Positions 10,222-20,273 of a stretch of DNA of 64,000 nt are shown piece by piece. The notes beneath the pieces are model-generated. The model saw only the letters and a program-made list of their open reading frames with translations, had not been told where the DNA came from and did no database searches. The DNA comes from Phascolarctos cinereus. Taxonomy: Eukaryota > Chordata > Mammalia > Diprotodontia > Phascolarctidae. The stretch is from contig NW_018344158.1 of NCBI RefSeq assembly GCF_002099425.1, positions 4,249,001 to 4,313,000 on the forward strand, read 5' to 3'. Numbering within the stretch: position 1 is the stretch's first letter; each line of letters begins with the position of its first letter. Both the position numbers and the translations under genes were made by a program.

Positions 10222-10380
10222 TAAGGCAACTGTGTGGGGTAGTGGATACAGCATCAAATGTAGGGTCAGAAAGGCCTAAGTGAGAATTTTACCTCAAATC
10301 CTTGCTAGCTGGGGATCTCTGGGCAAGTCACTTAACTTTTTTCAGGATTGGTTTCTTCATCTGAAAAATGGGGATCACAA
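10222..10380 (+). mobile_element. CORE-SINE (MIR/Mar-1 type)
   Basis: GTGGGGTAGTGGATACAGCA, TCCTTGCTAGCTGGGGATCT, CTGGGCAAGTCACTTAACTT, CATCTGAAAAATGGGGATC. Confidence 0.7.
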
Positions 10381-10395
10381 TGGACAGATAGGTAA

Positions 10396-10740
10396 CCCAG
10401 TGAAAAAAGTAAAGGCTATAGAGTCAGAAAGTCCATAGCTTGAATATGCCCTCAGATATTTACATGATGACTCAACATGGGGAAGTCAGTTAAACTCTCT
10501 GTGCCTCAATTTCCTCATGTGCAAAGTGGGGATAATAATAACATCTACCTTCCAGGATTGTTGTGAGGATCAAATGAGTTAGAATATATAAATCATTTTG
10601 CAAACCTTAAAGTGCTATATAAATTTTCCCTACCATTATTATGGCTATTATTAGCACCTACCTCATGGTGCTGTCTTGAGTATTAATGCAATAATATGTA
10701 TGAAGCACTCTGCATACTTTAAAGTGCTAATCACTTTTTA
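10396..10740 (+). mobile_element. MIR plus a second MIR tail
   Basis: 10396-10650 is a full MIR (GAGTCAGAAAGTCCATAGCT, CCTCAATTTCCTCATGTGC, GGATTGTTGTGAGGATCAAA, AAACCTTAAAGTGCTATATA). 10651-10740 repeats only the tail (CACCTACCTCATGGTGCTG, CTTTAAAGTGCTAATC), so a second, 5'-truncated copy abuts it. Confidence 0.75.
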
Positions 10741-10794
10741 AAATGTATTTTTCGCCAGGTCCTTCTTGGTACTAATGTCCTAAGCACAGGCTGA

Positions 10795-10975
10795 CTTTAC
10801 TTAGGATTAGAAGGGAATTTAAAGCCCCTTGTACTCTGATTCCTGCATTTAACAAGAAAGAAGTCCAAAGATAGGATATAATTTGTCCAAGGGCCCATTG
10901 GGAGTAAGCATCAGCTTGAATTTGGACCCAGGGCCTTGGAGTCAAAAGTCAAAACTCTGTCCTTTTCAGAATAAT
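10795..10975 (-). mobile_element. Degraded MIR3, antisense
   Basis: GATTAGAAGGGAATTTAAAG, ATTTAACAAGAAAGAAGTCC, TTGAATTTGGACCCAGGGCC. Confidence 0.6.
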
Positions 10976-10999
10976 ATTGTTGACCTAAATAACTCTTTG

Positions 11000-11290
11000 A
11001 TGAGGTCCCTGAACCCCTACTGTCCAGTCTACACCAGGAATATCAGTTTTGTTTGGAGATGAAGGATGAAATGTTGAGTTTAGGAATGAACTAGGGGCTC
11101 CACTGCAGGATTGTGGAAGGAAATAAGAAAGGTAGGTGGGAGTTGGATTACAGAGGTCTTTGAATGTCAGAATGAGTTTGTATTTTATCCTATAGGCAAT
11201 GGAAGGAAGGGGGAAGTAAAGCTCAGGCTGAGTGATGACAGCAAAGGGTCAGTCTAGAAGTGACTAAAGGGAGCAAGGAGCATCCATCCA
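11000..11290 (-). mobile_element. L2-type LINE ORF2 fragment, antisense
   Basis: GGATTACAGAGGTCTTTGAA, TGAGTTTGTATTTTATCCTA and TAGGCAATGGAAGGAAGG are the antisense of the L2 ORF2 C-terminal region. Confidence 0.6.
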
Positions 11291-11463
11291 CTGCCTCGTG
11301 GTTCAGTGGGCCTGGAAACCTGCGAGGAGCACCAAGCTCTAGAAAGAAGAAACAGAGCGACAGTGTTCTCTGGACAAAGCTGGGTTCCAAGGCAGGAACA
11401 AAGATGGAAAGAGTATGAAATAAAGAAATTCTTCTGGACTAAGCAAACTTGGTGGGAGATTCT

Positions 11464-12867
11464 TTTTTTAAATTTATTTTATTAATTTATTCTGATTTAT
11501 CAATAATCACTTCCATAAGCTTTTGTTTTTAAAATTTTTCTCCCTCTTCCTCCCCTCCACCCTCCCAAAGATGGTGCACAATCTGATATAGGCGTTATAT
11601 TTATATTCCTATTAAACATATTTTCACATTAGTGAAGTTGTAAGTAAAAATTAAATCCAATAGGAGGAACCATCAGAAAGATGAGCCAAAACTCAACAGG
11701 AGGTAAAAATAAGTGATAGTGATTCGACTTCCATAGTTCCTTCTTTGGATGTGGACAACATTTTCCATCCCAAGGCCTCTGGAGATATCTTAAATCCTCG
11801 TAGTGCTGAGATGGGTTAAGTTTATCAATATTAGTCATTGTACAATGTGGCTGTTATTGTATACAACGTTCTCTTGGTTCACTCAGCATCAGACCATACA
11901 AGTCTTTCCAGGTTTTTCTGAAGTCAGCCTGTTCATCATTTCTTAAAGCACAATAGTATTCCATTACATTCATATACCACAACTTGTTCAGCCATTCCCC
12001 AATTGATGGGCATCCTCTCAATTTCCAATTCTTTGCCACCACAAAAAGAGCTGCTATGAATATTTTTGTACATGTGGGTCCTTTTCCCATTTGTATGATC
12101 TCTTTGGGATATAGCCCTACAAGTGCTATTGCTGAGTCAAAGGATATGCACATTTTTATAGCCCTTTGGGTATAGTTCCAAATTGTTCTCCAGAATGTTT
12201 GGATCATTTCACAACTCCACCAACAATGCATTAGTGTCCCAATTTTCCCACATCTTCTCCAACATTTATCATTTTACCTGTTTTGTCATGTTGGCCAATC
12301 TGATAGGTGTGATGTGGTACCTCAGAATTGTTTTGACTTGCATTTCTCTAATCAATAATGATTTAGAGCATTTTTTCATATGACTACAGATAGCTCTAAT
12401 TTCTTCATCTGAGAACTGTCTGTTCATATCCTTTGACCATTTATCAGTTGGGGAATGGCTTGTTCTTATAAATTTGTCTTAATTCTCTATATATTTTAGA
12501 AATGAGGCCTTTATCAGAGAGACTGGTTGTAAAAATTCTTTCCCAATTTTCTACCTTCCTTCTAATCTTAGTTGCATTGGCTTTGTTTGTGGCAAAAATT
12601 TTCCAATTTAATTTAATAAAATTATCCATTTTGCTTTTCATAATGTTCTCTATCTCCTGTTTGGTCATGAATTCTTCTGTTCTCCATAGATCTGATAGGT
12701 AAACTATTCCTTGTTCACCCAGTTTGCTTATAGTATCAGCCTTTATATCTAAATCATGAACTTATTTTGACTTTATTTTGGTACATGGTGTGAGATTTGG
12801 GTCTATGCCTAGTTTCTGCAATATTCTTTTCCAGTTTTCCCAGCAGTTTTTTTCAAAGAGTGGGTTC
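11464..12867 (-). mobile_element. 5'-truncated L1, antisense, with 11-bp target-site duplication
   Basis: The minus strand reads part of ORF2 (the conserved C-terminal region) and the 3' UTR. Translation from 12668 gives a piece rich in Lys and Asn (MTKQEIENIMKSKMDNFIKL). Translation from 12231 gives MHCWWSCEMIQTFWRTIWNY and, later, GCPSIGEWLNKLW, all typical of marsupial L1. The two pieces lie in different frames, so ORF2 is broken. The T-rich left end is the poly(A) side. TGGGAGATTCT is duplicated at 11453-11463 and 12868-12878, which fixes both ends. The element is about 1.4 kb against roughly 6-7 kb for a full L1, and is immobile. Confidence 0.95.
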
Positions 12868-12924
12868 TGGGAGATTCTATGAATCTGTGATACTCATCCT
12901 TCCTTTAAAAAAATCCCTTTTCAT

Positions 12925-12985
12925 AATAAAAATTGTATGTATATATGTACATATATATCACACATACATATATGCATACATACAT
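12925..12985. repeat. Degenerate (TATG/CATA)n microsatellite
   Basis: GTATGTATATATGTACATAT runs into CATACATACATGCACAC. Confidence 0.85.
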
Positions 12986-13149
12986 GCACACATCTTATTA
13001 CTCAACCTTAGGCTTTTGCAGAAAGAGAAATTAAATGCAACCCACTTACTTTTTTTCCTTCATCATCATGCCATTTTCCTTCATCACCATGCAAAAAAGA
13101 AAGCAATGCAACTTCAAAATATCTAACAAGGTTCTACTGCCATTAAAGC

Positions 13150-13270
13150 AGATATATGCCCGATTTTTTCAGTGGAAATGATGACTTACAGAGAGATGTT
13201 AGCCAAATTGCCCAAGGTCCATAGTAACTGATGCTAGGAGGCTAGAAAGGCCTGTATTTATTTGACTCAT
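13150..13270 (-). mobile_element. Degraded MIR, antisense
   Basis: GAGATGTTAGCCAAATTGCC, CAAGGTCCATAGTAACTGAT, GGCTAGAAAGGCCTGTATTT. Confidence 0.5.
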
Positions 13271-13284
13271 ATATCACAGAACGT

Positions 13285-13392
13285 TGATAAAACAAAAGCT
13301 TGTTGAGGGCAGGGACTTTCATTGTGTCTTCCCATCTCCAGCACCTAGCATCACGTATGGCATAGAGTAGGTGTTAATAAGGGTCCAGTGTT
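13285..13392 (+). mobile_element. L2-type LINE 3' end
   Basis: AGCTTGTTGAGGGCAGGGAC, CATCTCCAGCACCTAGCATC, GAGTAGGTGTTAATAAGGG: the L2 3' terminus. Confidence 0.75.
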
Positions 13393-13395
13393 TAA

Positions 13396-13995
13396 TTGGA
13401 TCTTAAAGTTCAAAAAGATGAGAGGCCATCCTAGTCCAAACTATGTAAGAATCTCTTCTATATCATATTCTACAAGGGGTCATACAGCCTCAGTTTGAAG
13501 ATTTCTAATGAGAAGGGAACTGGTAACTCCAAAACCCCAAATACCATTCTAGTATTGTGCAGAATGATTTCATTGCCAGGAGATTTTTTTCCCCTTGAAA
13601 TCAAGCTGAAATCGGTCTCTCTGCCATACATTGCTCCTAGTTTTGCCCTCTAGGAATAGGCAGGAAAAAATAATGACCCTTTGATCCCATAGGAAAGAGC
13701 TTCAGATATTTGGAAACAATAACCAGCAATCCTATTCCCTCCCCCCATCATCTCTTTTTCCAGTCCAAACACTGCCAGCCCCATCAACCACCCCTCATAA
13801 GGTATGCTGTTAATTCCCTTCACCTGGTTGCCGTCCTCTGAAATCTCAGTTTATCGGTACCTTTCCTTAAATGTAGTACTGATCCCAGTATCCCAATTGT
13901 GACCTCACCAAGTCAGAGTAAAGCAAGAGTAAAGAGAGTAAATCTCCCCCATCTCCTCCAAACTTGGGCACCATGTTTCTCTTAATGCAGTCTAT
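13396..13995 (-). mobile_element. L3/CR1 LINE 3' region, antisense
   Basis: Runs for about 600 bases in order: GATGAGAGGCCATCCTAGTC, CATACATTGCTCCTAGTTTT, GCCCTCTAGGAATAGGCAGG, TGGTTGCCGTCCTCTGAAAT, TACTGATCCCAGTATCCC. This is the antisense 3' UTR and ORF2 end of L3. Confidence 0.75.
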
Positions 13996-14069
13996 GACTC
14001 TAATTAGTTTATTTTTTCCCAAAATCACACTGTTGATTCAGATAAATCTTTGCAGTTCTATAAAATTCA

Positions 14070-14215
14070 GAGGTTTTTTTTCAACTCATCATTTATAAAA
14101 TGCTCATTATGCATAGAACATGGTGCTAAGCCCTAAGGGAGATAAAAGTTAAATGAGATATGGTCCCTACCCTCATGGGGCTAACAGTAGAGTAAGTGGT
14201 GAAAACCCAAACACA
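14070..14215 (-). mobile_element. L2-type LINE 3' UTR, antisense
   Basis: CATGGTGCTAAGCCCTAAGG, GATATGGTCCCTACCCTCAT, GGGGCTAACAGTAGAG. Confidence 0.7.
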
Positions 14216-14317
14216 ACAAACTGAAATTAACTATTATGAACTGAAGTAATTGAAAATAACTGAAGTAGACTACCAAGCAAAGTAGATAATAACAGCAAAG
14301 CAGAGCTTATTTGGATG

Positions 14318-14441
14318 GGTAGCTGGGAAAGTCAGGAAGATCTGAGGTCAAATCTGACCTAAGACACGTTTTCTGTGTGACATTGGACAAGACACTTAAT
14401 CTCTCTCAGCCTCAGTTTCCTTATCTGGAAAATGAGCATTG
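14318..14441 (+). mobile_element. CORE-SINE, 3' end missing
   Basis: AGTCAGGAAGATCTGAGGTC, TCTGTGTGACATTGGACAAG, CTCAGTTTCCTTATCTGGAA, then directly joined to the next SINE. Confidence 0.7.
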
Positions 14442-14585
14442 GGGCAGATAGGTGGTGTAGTAGATAGAGCACTGGCCCTGGAGTCAGGAGAACCTGAGTT
14501 CAAATTCAGCCTCAGACACAAACACCATAACAAATACTAGCTGTGTGGCTCTGGGCAAGCCACTTAACTCCAATCACCTCACCAA
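14442..14585 (+). mobile_element. Poly(A)-type marsupial SINE
   Basis: Head GGGGCAGATAGGTGGTGTAG, ATAGAGCACTGGCCCTGGAG, CORE-like CTAGCTGTGTGGCTCTGGGC, end AACTCCAATCACCTCACCAA. It joins the 3' break of the SINE at 14318-14441. Confidence 0.85.
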
Positions 14586-14869
14586 AAGAGCCTGACTTGG
14601 AGTTGGGACAGGGATCCATATCACTTTGTCTTGCTGCCACCCAGGACTGCCCTCATGTGAGTAAGAATTAGCCTAATTAACCCTAATGAAACCTACTAAT
14701 AACCCAGCTGACTTAGGGCTCTTCTTTCTTTGGTATCTCAGTATTCTCTCACAGGGTCTTTTACCCTGCGATTGGCATAATCAGAGTAGAACAGATCTGC
14801 TCCCTTACAGCTGGGAACTCTCACTATGGAATCTCTTACCATCAATATAGAGCCATAAGTCATATGTAA

Positions 14870-14998
14870 GTTCTAGTCTTAGAGGCTCTCTGGGGGCACT
14901 GGCAAATCCAGTGATTGGCCTATGGCCACAAAGCTAGTGTGTAGCAAAGGCTGGCCTTGACCCCAGGTCTTTCAGACTTCCACCATGCTTCCTCTCAG
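14870..14998 (-). mobile_element. MIR, antisense
   Basis: GATTGGCCTATGGCCACAAA, GCTAGTGTGTAGCAAAGG, TTGACCCCAGGTCTTTCAGA, CACCATGCTTCCTCTCAGC. Confidence 0.65.
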
Positions 14999-15750
14999 CT
15001 AAGGTGACAAAGCTAATAAACAATGAGGAAAAGTTTTAGGGTGAACTTTCTGAGAACAAAACTGAGAGAGAGGCTCAGTCTCTAACTAGACAAATATTTG
15101 AAAGAAATTGTCCAAGTTTCTCTAAAAACAAGCTCTCTGTGTCCCCTCCCAGTCTGAGGGGCCCAGAGTTATGGTCAGCATCCTCAGGCTTTGAGCCCAC
15201 ACACAGCCCATGCTGCTTATTGATAGGGGTCAACTCTGACTTTCCCATCTACAAGGGACCCACACATCTGAATTGCCCCATGTCCCTTTGATAGCTTCCT
15301 TAGAGAAGAATGGCCACTCAGGAGTCCCCATTATTCCTTTGTTGCTCTGAAGAAAAGAAGCTTCATGGAACCTGAACAAACATGCTGTGGATAATGGCCT
15401 CCTCCCCGCTGCCCTGTGATTGCCTCTCCTTTACAAATGGCAAGCATTTCCTGGCATAGCTACCAAGGTTTAAGAGAAAAGAAGTAGGTGAGAAATAAAG
15501 AAAACGTGTATTCAACGTGTTTGGTATGGGCACTGGGAGACTCAAGTGGGCTTCTTGAGCAGATTGTATAAGACTAACCTGGCACGTCATCAGATACACA
15601 ATGAGCAGAGATTTTCCAAACTTTATATGAAAAAGGTTATTACAACTCTGATTTGCCTCATTGTCACAGATCAATCACAAGTCAAAAGATATAAACAGCA
15701 ATTCACACAATTTCAGATTCTCAGAAGTGGACAGACCTCAGAAGCCACAG
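14999..15750. other. 750 bases, apparently single-copy
   Basis: No repeats recognised. A 103-codon minus-strand frame (15363-15674) and a 70-codon plus-strand frame overlap; neither shows a domain, signal peptide or exon context. Confidence 0.4.
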
Positions 15751-15751
15751 G

Positions 15752-16550
15752 ATTATAGGCCTTAGGACTTGAAGGGAATCTCAGAGATTATCTGGTCTTC
15801 ATCTGGTTTAACCCATACACAAACAGCTAGGTGACACAGTGAATAGAGCCCTGGGCCTTAGCAAGGAAGATCTGAGTTGAAATCTGCCCTCAGACACTAG
15901 TTGTATGGCCCTGGGCAATTCATTTAACCTCTGCCTGTTTCTCAACTGTAAAATGAGAATAATAATAAAACCTACTTTTGAGAGTTGTTATGAGGATCAA
16001 AGACAGATAATATTTGTAAAGTGCTTAGGGGAGGGCCTGGCACATAGCAAGCGCTCTATAAATGCTAGTTATTGCTATTATTGTATAGAAACTCCCTCTA
16101 CAATGCCCTTAATAAGTGGTTATCAAAGTTCTAAATGAAGGTTTCAGGTAATAGGACACTCCTAACTTGTATTTATTCCTCTTGCAGACCATTCTGACTA
16201 TAAGGATTGTTTTTTTTTCCTTATGTCAAGTCAAAATCTTCCTTTCTGAAAATTCTACCAGTTACCCATAGTTCTTTGCTTTGAGGCCAGAGAACAAAAC
16301 TAATCTTTCACATCAGACTTTTAAACACCAAAATACAGCAAATGTGACCCTATCTCCCTTCTCCAATAGGTTGTCTCATAACAACTTAAGCATCACCATA
16401 CTTGCTCCTTAGATGGCATGATGTCCAGATTCCTCACATCTGGTCACCATCCTATGCTTTGCTGTTAATTAGCCTTCCTAAAATCTGGTACACAGAACTG
16501 AACACAATCCTCCAGACTTGGGCTCACTGAGATTTCCCCTTGTTCTAGTC
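15752..16550 (-). mobile_element. L3/CR1 LINE 3' region, antisense, split by MIR
   Basis: 15752-15825 (CTTGAAGGGAATCTCAGAGA) and 16087-16550 (AAGTGGTTATCAAAGTTCTA, CCTTATGTCAAGTCAAAATC, CTGGTCACCATCCTATGC, ACACAGAACTGAACACAATC) are collinear L3 antisense segments either side of the MIR. Confidence 0.75.
15826..16086 (+). mobile_element. Full-length MIR-type SINE inserted in L3
   Basis: AACAGCTAGGTGACACAGTG head, TATGGCCCTGGGCAATTCAT, GAGAGTTGTTATGAGGATCA, GGGCCTGGCACATAGCAAGC, ending ATAAATGCTAGTTATTGC. The Mar-1-like head on a MIR body suggests a marsupial subfamily. Confidence 0.8.
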
Positions 16551-16567
16551 TTTAAATAAATAGACAA

Positions 16568-16725
16568 TGGAATGTTGCTATTATTTATTTATTTTTAGCA
16601 TTCTTTTTCTTTTAAATTTTGAATTCCAAATTCTCTCCCTCCCTTCACTTTCTTTCCCCCACCCATGGGGAAGTCAAGCAAATTTTTTAAATGAAACAAG
16701 AAAAACAAAGAAAGTAAAGAAAGTC
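16568..16725 (-). mobile_element. L1 3' UTR end, antisense
   Basis: TTTAAATTTTGAATTCCAAA followed by a pyrimidine-rich stretch (TTCTCTCCCTCCCTTCACTT), the pattern of the marsupial L1 3' UTR, also seen at 11464-11640. Heavily truncated. Confidence 0.6.
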
Positions 16726-16927
16726 TGCTGTGGTCTGCACTCAGAGTTCATCGGTTCTCTCTGGAGGTGGGGAGCTCTTTTCATTGTGGGCTCTTCAGAA
16801 GGATCTTGCTAGATGCTACTCTTTTGGTGAAGGCTGAGATAGCTGACCTTTCCCTGTTGTCTTGTCTGACAGCTGCCTCATTTGTAGGTGTGGCCTCACT
16901 GAAGGCAGTCAAAGCAAAGATCACAGG

Positions 16928-17118
16928 AGCACAGAATCACAGCTTGAAGGGACCTCAGAAGCCAGTAAGTCCAATCCTTTCATTTCACAAGGAGTCCAAC
17001 TGAGGCCTTAAAGTGAAAGCGACTTGCTCAAAGTCAAACAAATAGTAAATTACATAGACAGGATTTGAATCCAGAACCTCCGATTACAAATCCAGAGCTC
17101 ATTCCACGGGACCTTCCT
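16928..17118 (-). mobile_element. MIR3, antisense
   Basis: ACAGAATCACAGCTTGAAGG, GACCTCAGAAGCCAGTAAGT, GTCCAACTGAGGCCTTAAAG, ATTTGAATCCAGAACCTCCG. Confidence 0.8.
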
Positions 17119-17265
17119 CCCTCCCAAACACCTTGTGCCACAGGCTTGTTTCTTAGGAACTGGTTTTCAATCTTTTCAGCTCTTTTCAGTTCTTTTAGAT
17201 TTCACATTAACATTTTTGACCAGTGATGCTAAAAAAAAATGGGAGAAGGTAAAAGCTGCTTGGGC

Positions 17266-17774
17266 CCATATCAGGCCCTTTGACTGGTGGCTTTAGGATG
17301 GCACAAAAACTAAAAATACCCCTCTCATTAGAGAAGCCTCACTGGGTAGACATTACCGAGTTGACATATACAATTATATTCACAACATAGCTATCCACTC
17401 ACTCCCCAACCTAGGTAAATATTTATGGGTGAGGGACATTAAGAGACTGGAAATATTCCATGGGAAGTGGAAGATTACAGCCTGACTTTATGACCTTTCA
17501 TTTTTCATTTGGGTACAGTTGAGAAGGTTGACTTTTGTAGCAGATTTGAACTAGAATGGAAAACTTATTAAGTCAAGCTACTGAACACCCTGAATCTGAT
17601 TTAAGATGGTAAGGGGGGATAATTAAATAGACATGATCCCCAAGCCAACCCTTAAGTAAAATACTGAGAAGGAAACACACATTTAAAATGTTATACTGAT
17701 TTCAGGGGGTGGTGCTAGGAACCCAGCAGAATCTCAGAAACAATGAAGATGAATTATTACCAAGAACAATTTTC
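17266..17774 (-). mobile_element. Unassigned repeat, collinear copy
   Basis: Segment A (17266-17403) is about 79% identical, without gaps, to 19915-20051. Segment B (17596-17774) matches 20052-20262 in reverse orientation. They are 192 bases apart here but adjacent in the other copy. Shared landmarks are AGAGAAGCCTCA, GTTGACATATACAA, CAACCCTTAAGTAAAATACT and ATCTCAGAAACAATGAAGAT. No coding frame. The family is not recognised; strand is inferred from the rearranged copy. Confidence 0.65.
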
Positions 17775-17789
17775 ATTCATGGAGTCCTT

Positions 17790-17997
17790 TCAGATTATAC
17801 AGCTGTTAAGCTATATTCTTTCAACAGTTAAAATAATATCCCTACACAATAAGCAGTGTAAGAATCATTATCTTCATTTTAAGATTGAGGAAACTGAAGC
17901 AGGTCATACAGCTAAAGAGGGTCAGATGTGGGATTGAAACCTCTCTAGCTTTTATGACTTAAAGATCAGCACTGGTTTTATGACACTATGCTATCTC
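17790..17997 (-). mobile_element. MIR, antisense
   Basis: ATTATCTTCATTTTAAGATT, GAGGAAACTGAAGCAGGTCA, TACAGCTAAAGAGGGTCAGA, ACACTATGCTATCTC. Confidence 0.75.
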
Positions 17998-18011
17998 AAT
18001 GGTAGAATGGA

Positions 18012-18235
18012 ATGTGAGAGGCTAATTAGCTGTGTGACCCTGAGCAAGTCACTTCATCTGTTTGTGCCTTAATTTTCTCATCTGTAAATTGAGGATAATA
18101 ATACAAGCACAATAATAATATATGGAGGCCTGCTGTGCATGTTCAATGAAATAACTTTTGTAAAGTGCTTTGCAAACCTTAAAATGTCATGCAACTATCA
18201 GTTATTATTACCATTTTTATTATTTTAAGATAATT
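18012..18235 (+). mobile_element. MIR
   Basis: TTAGCTGTGTGACCCTGAGC, AAGTCACTTCATCTGTTTGT, AAGTGCTTTGCAAACCTTAA, ending in TTATTATTACCATTTTTATT. Confidence 0.8.
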
Positions 18236-18329
18236 GTCATTCATTGCCATTTACTAAGTACTCATAAAACAAAGAGCAGCTCATAACCAGAAGTCAAGTC
18301 TGCAGGAGAAAAATAAAGGCAAGAATCAG

Positions 18330-18828
18330 GGACATGATAGCATTTATATGACATTTTCTTTACAAAGCATTTGACAAATAATATCTTCTTTGATCCTTAA
18401 GACAGCCCTATGTGGTTTTTGTTGTTGTCAAGTCATTTTCAGTTGTGTCCGACTCTTCAGGACCCCATTTAGGGTTTTCTTGGCAAAGATACTGGAGTGG
18501 TTTGCCATTTCCTTCTCCAGGTCATTTTACAGATGAGGAAACTGAGGCAGCCCTATGTGACTTGCCCAAGGCCAGACCACTACCAAGCGTCTGAGGCCAG
18601 ATTTGAATTCAGGAAGATAAGCCTTTCTGACTCCAGACCCAGCGTTCTATCCACTGCACCACCTAGCTGCCCCATCCCTATGAGGTAGGTACCATTATTA
18701 TGCTTGTGCTTAAGAAGTTAAATGGCTTGACACAGGTCACACAGCTAGTTGTCTGAGGAAGGATTCAAACTTAGGCCTTTTTGGTGCCAGACGCAGCATT
18801 CCATTCACTGCAATATCTAGGTGCCTGC
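18330..18828 (-). mobile_element. MIR, antisense, split by Mar-1
   Basis: 18330-18411 (TTTACAAAGCATTTGACAAA, TTTGATCCTTAAGACAGCCC) and 18676-18828 (ATGAGGTAGGTACCATTATT, AGGTCACACAGCTAGTTGTC, CCATTCACTGCAATATCTAG) join into one antisense MIR when the Mar-1 is removed. Confidence 0.8.
18416..18675 (-). mobile_element. Mar-1-type CORE-SINE, antisense, nested in MIR
   Basis: Tail first (TTTTTGTTGTTGTCAAGTC, GTTGTGTCCGACTCTTCAGG, TTTTCTTGGCAAAGATACTG), then CAGATGAGGAAACTGAGGCA and the head CCACTGCACCACCTAGCTGC. Flanked by near-identical 10-mers CCCTATGTGG (18406-18415) and CCCTATGAGG (18676-18685). Confidence 0.92.
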
Positions 18829-18883
18829 CACACTCCAAGGAATTCAAAGTTAAAAGGAATATTCCCATATAGGCATATTATGT

Positions 18884-18896
18884 ATGTGTGTATATG

Positions 18897-18940
<44 letters not shown>

Positions 18941-19032
18941 GTGTATATATAATATATACATATGTATGTATATATATGTATAGATGTGTTTACTATGTAT
19001 ATATGTGCATGGGGTGTGTGTGTGTGTGTGTG
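18884..19032. repeat. Compound (AT)n / (GTAT)n / (GT)n microsatellite
   Basis: Pure AT at about 18904-18928, then GTAT units, then GT at 19015-19031. Gives spurious Tyr/Ile- and His/Thr-rich frames on the minus strand. Confidence 0.95.
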
Positions 19033-19107
19033 AGCACTCCTTGCAGTAGAACTGGAACAAAAGCAGATATCCATTGATAAGAATAAATCACTTGATTGAT
19101 CAAGCAA

Positions 19108-19250
19108 TTGATCAGGAGACGGCTAAACAAACCGAAGTATGAAGGAATTATTGTGGCATTATATGACATAACAAATTGGAGGAATTCAGACTAACTTGAA
19201 AAATATCATTGAAACGATGCAGAGAGCAGAGTAAGAAGGAGTAGGAGAAC
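19108..19250 (+). mobile_element. Old L1 ORF2 3' fragment
   Basis: ACGGCTAAACAAACCGAAGT, GAAACGATGCAGAGAGCAGA and GTAGGAGAACATTTATC follow the order of the L1 ORF2 end (GEWLN region through the Ser/Glu/Arg-rich terminus). Decayed. Confidence 0.45.
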
Positions 19251-19319
19251 ATTTATCGTCCTGGGCCTTTTTCTTTCAAGAAAATCCTGTTTTCCTTTGG
19301 GCCAAAACCCTGAGCTTCT

Positions 19320-19690
19320 GGGCCAAAGAAAAAATATATTTTAAGCAAACGGAAATAAAGAATTAAGATACCAAAGAACTACAGTCAGGATTATACAAGA
19401 CTTTGCAGCTGCTCCTAGAAATGACAGGAGATCTCAGAAAACAATTTTTCATAAGCCAAAAGATGTAGACTTACAATCAACAATAACTAAGCCTGCAAGG
19501 TTGAATACAACCCTACAGAGGAGAAAGCACACAAATAAACAAAAACATGGAACATTAATAGAACATGAAAACTTTGAAAAGTAAATACAATATTCAAGAG
19601 AATAGGTAAGTTTATTTGAGCAACTAGAAAGGACAATGATGAAGGATTAACATTCTCATAACGGAAGAAGAAACAAGTACCCCTTTAGTA
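19320..19690 (+). mobile_element. LINE-like sequence, family uncertain
   Basis: GAACTACAGTCAGGATTATA, CAAGACTTTGCAGCTGCTCC and ACCCTACAGAGGAGAAAG resemble a LINE-like interspersed repeat I half-recognise from marsupials. No intact frame. Low confidence. Confidence 0.3.
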
Positions 19691-19914
19691 CCTTAATATC
19701 TCCAAAGGGTAGCAGCAATCGCAAAGAGTCAGCCTGGATTTATCAGTAATAGATCATGCCAGACTAATCTCATTTTTTGACAGGATTACTAAACTAGCAG
19801 CTGAAGGAGGTGAATGTTGTGGATATAGATTACCTAGATTTTAGTAAGCTTTTGATAAAATGTCACATGTTATTCTGATGGAAAAGGTAGAGAGGATTAA
19901 ATTATAAACATATT

Positions 19915-20204
19915 CCATATTAAGCCCTTTGACTGATGGCCTCATAATAGCTCAAAAACTAAAAATATTCTTCTCTTTAGAGAAGCCTCATTGGGCAGAC
20001 GTCATTGAGTTGACATATACAATGAAACGGGCAATGCAGCTACCCACTCACAAATTTTTCTTGGTAATATTTCATCTTCATTGTTTCTGAGATTCTTCTG
20101 GTATTGGATTCCACCCCCTAAAATGAGTATAACATTTTAAAAGTTCATTTCCTTCTCAGTATTTTACTTAAGGGTTGTCTTGGAGTCATTCTTACTTAAT
20201 TGAT

Positions 20205-20252
<48 letters not shown>

Positions 20253-20273
20253 CTTAAATCAGTTTTAAGCTAT
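19915..20273 (-). mobile_element. Unassigned repeat, copy with internal inversion, inside L3
   Basis: Segment A (19915-20051) is in the same orientation as in the 17266 copy. Segment B (20052-20262) is inverted and directly abuts A; the 192 bases between them in the other copy are absent. The flanks GGATTAAATTATAAACATATT (19894-19914, shortened here by no base but 21 long) and GGATTCAATGATAATATT (20274-20291) look like a diverged target-site duplication. Confidence 0.6.
20206..20250. repeat. (CA)n microsatellite
   Basis: About 22 uninterrupted CA units, lying inside segment B of the rearranged repeat. The other copy lacks the run, so it expanded after insertion. Confidence 0.97.

Noticed and set aside
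11854-12231. 125-codon minus-strand frame with a clear protein signature
   Set aside because: It is the L1 ORF2 C-terminal region of a truncated, broken L1, not a host gene.
14442-14585. tRNA-like sequence at SINE heads
   Set aside because: tRNA-derived SINE promoters (also at 8910, 3594, 49621, 51286); the cloverleaf is not intact and the context is mobile, so no tRNA gene is called.
16568-16725. Possible polyadenylated pseudogene at the T-rich stretch
   Set aside because: The sequence fits the antisense L1 3' UTR better and no coding similarity follows.
18850-19107. Tyr/Ile/His/Thr-rich frames
   Set aside because: Translations of the AT/GTAT/GT microsatellite.
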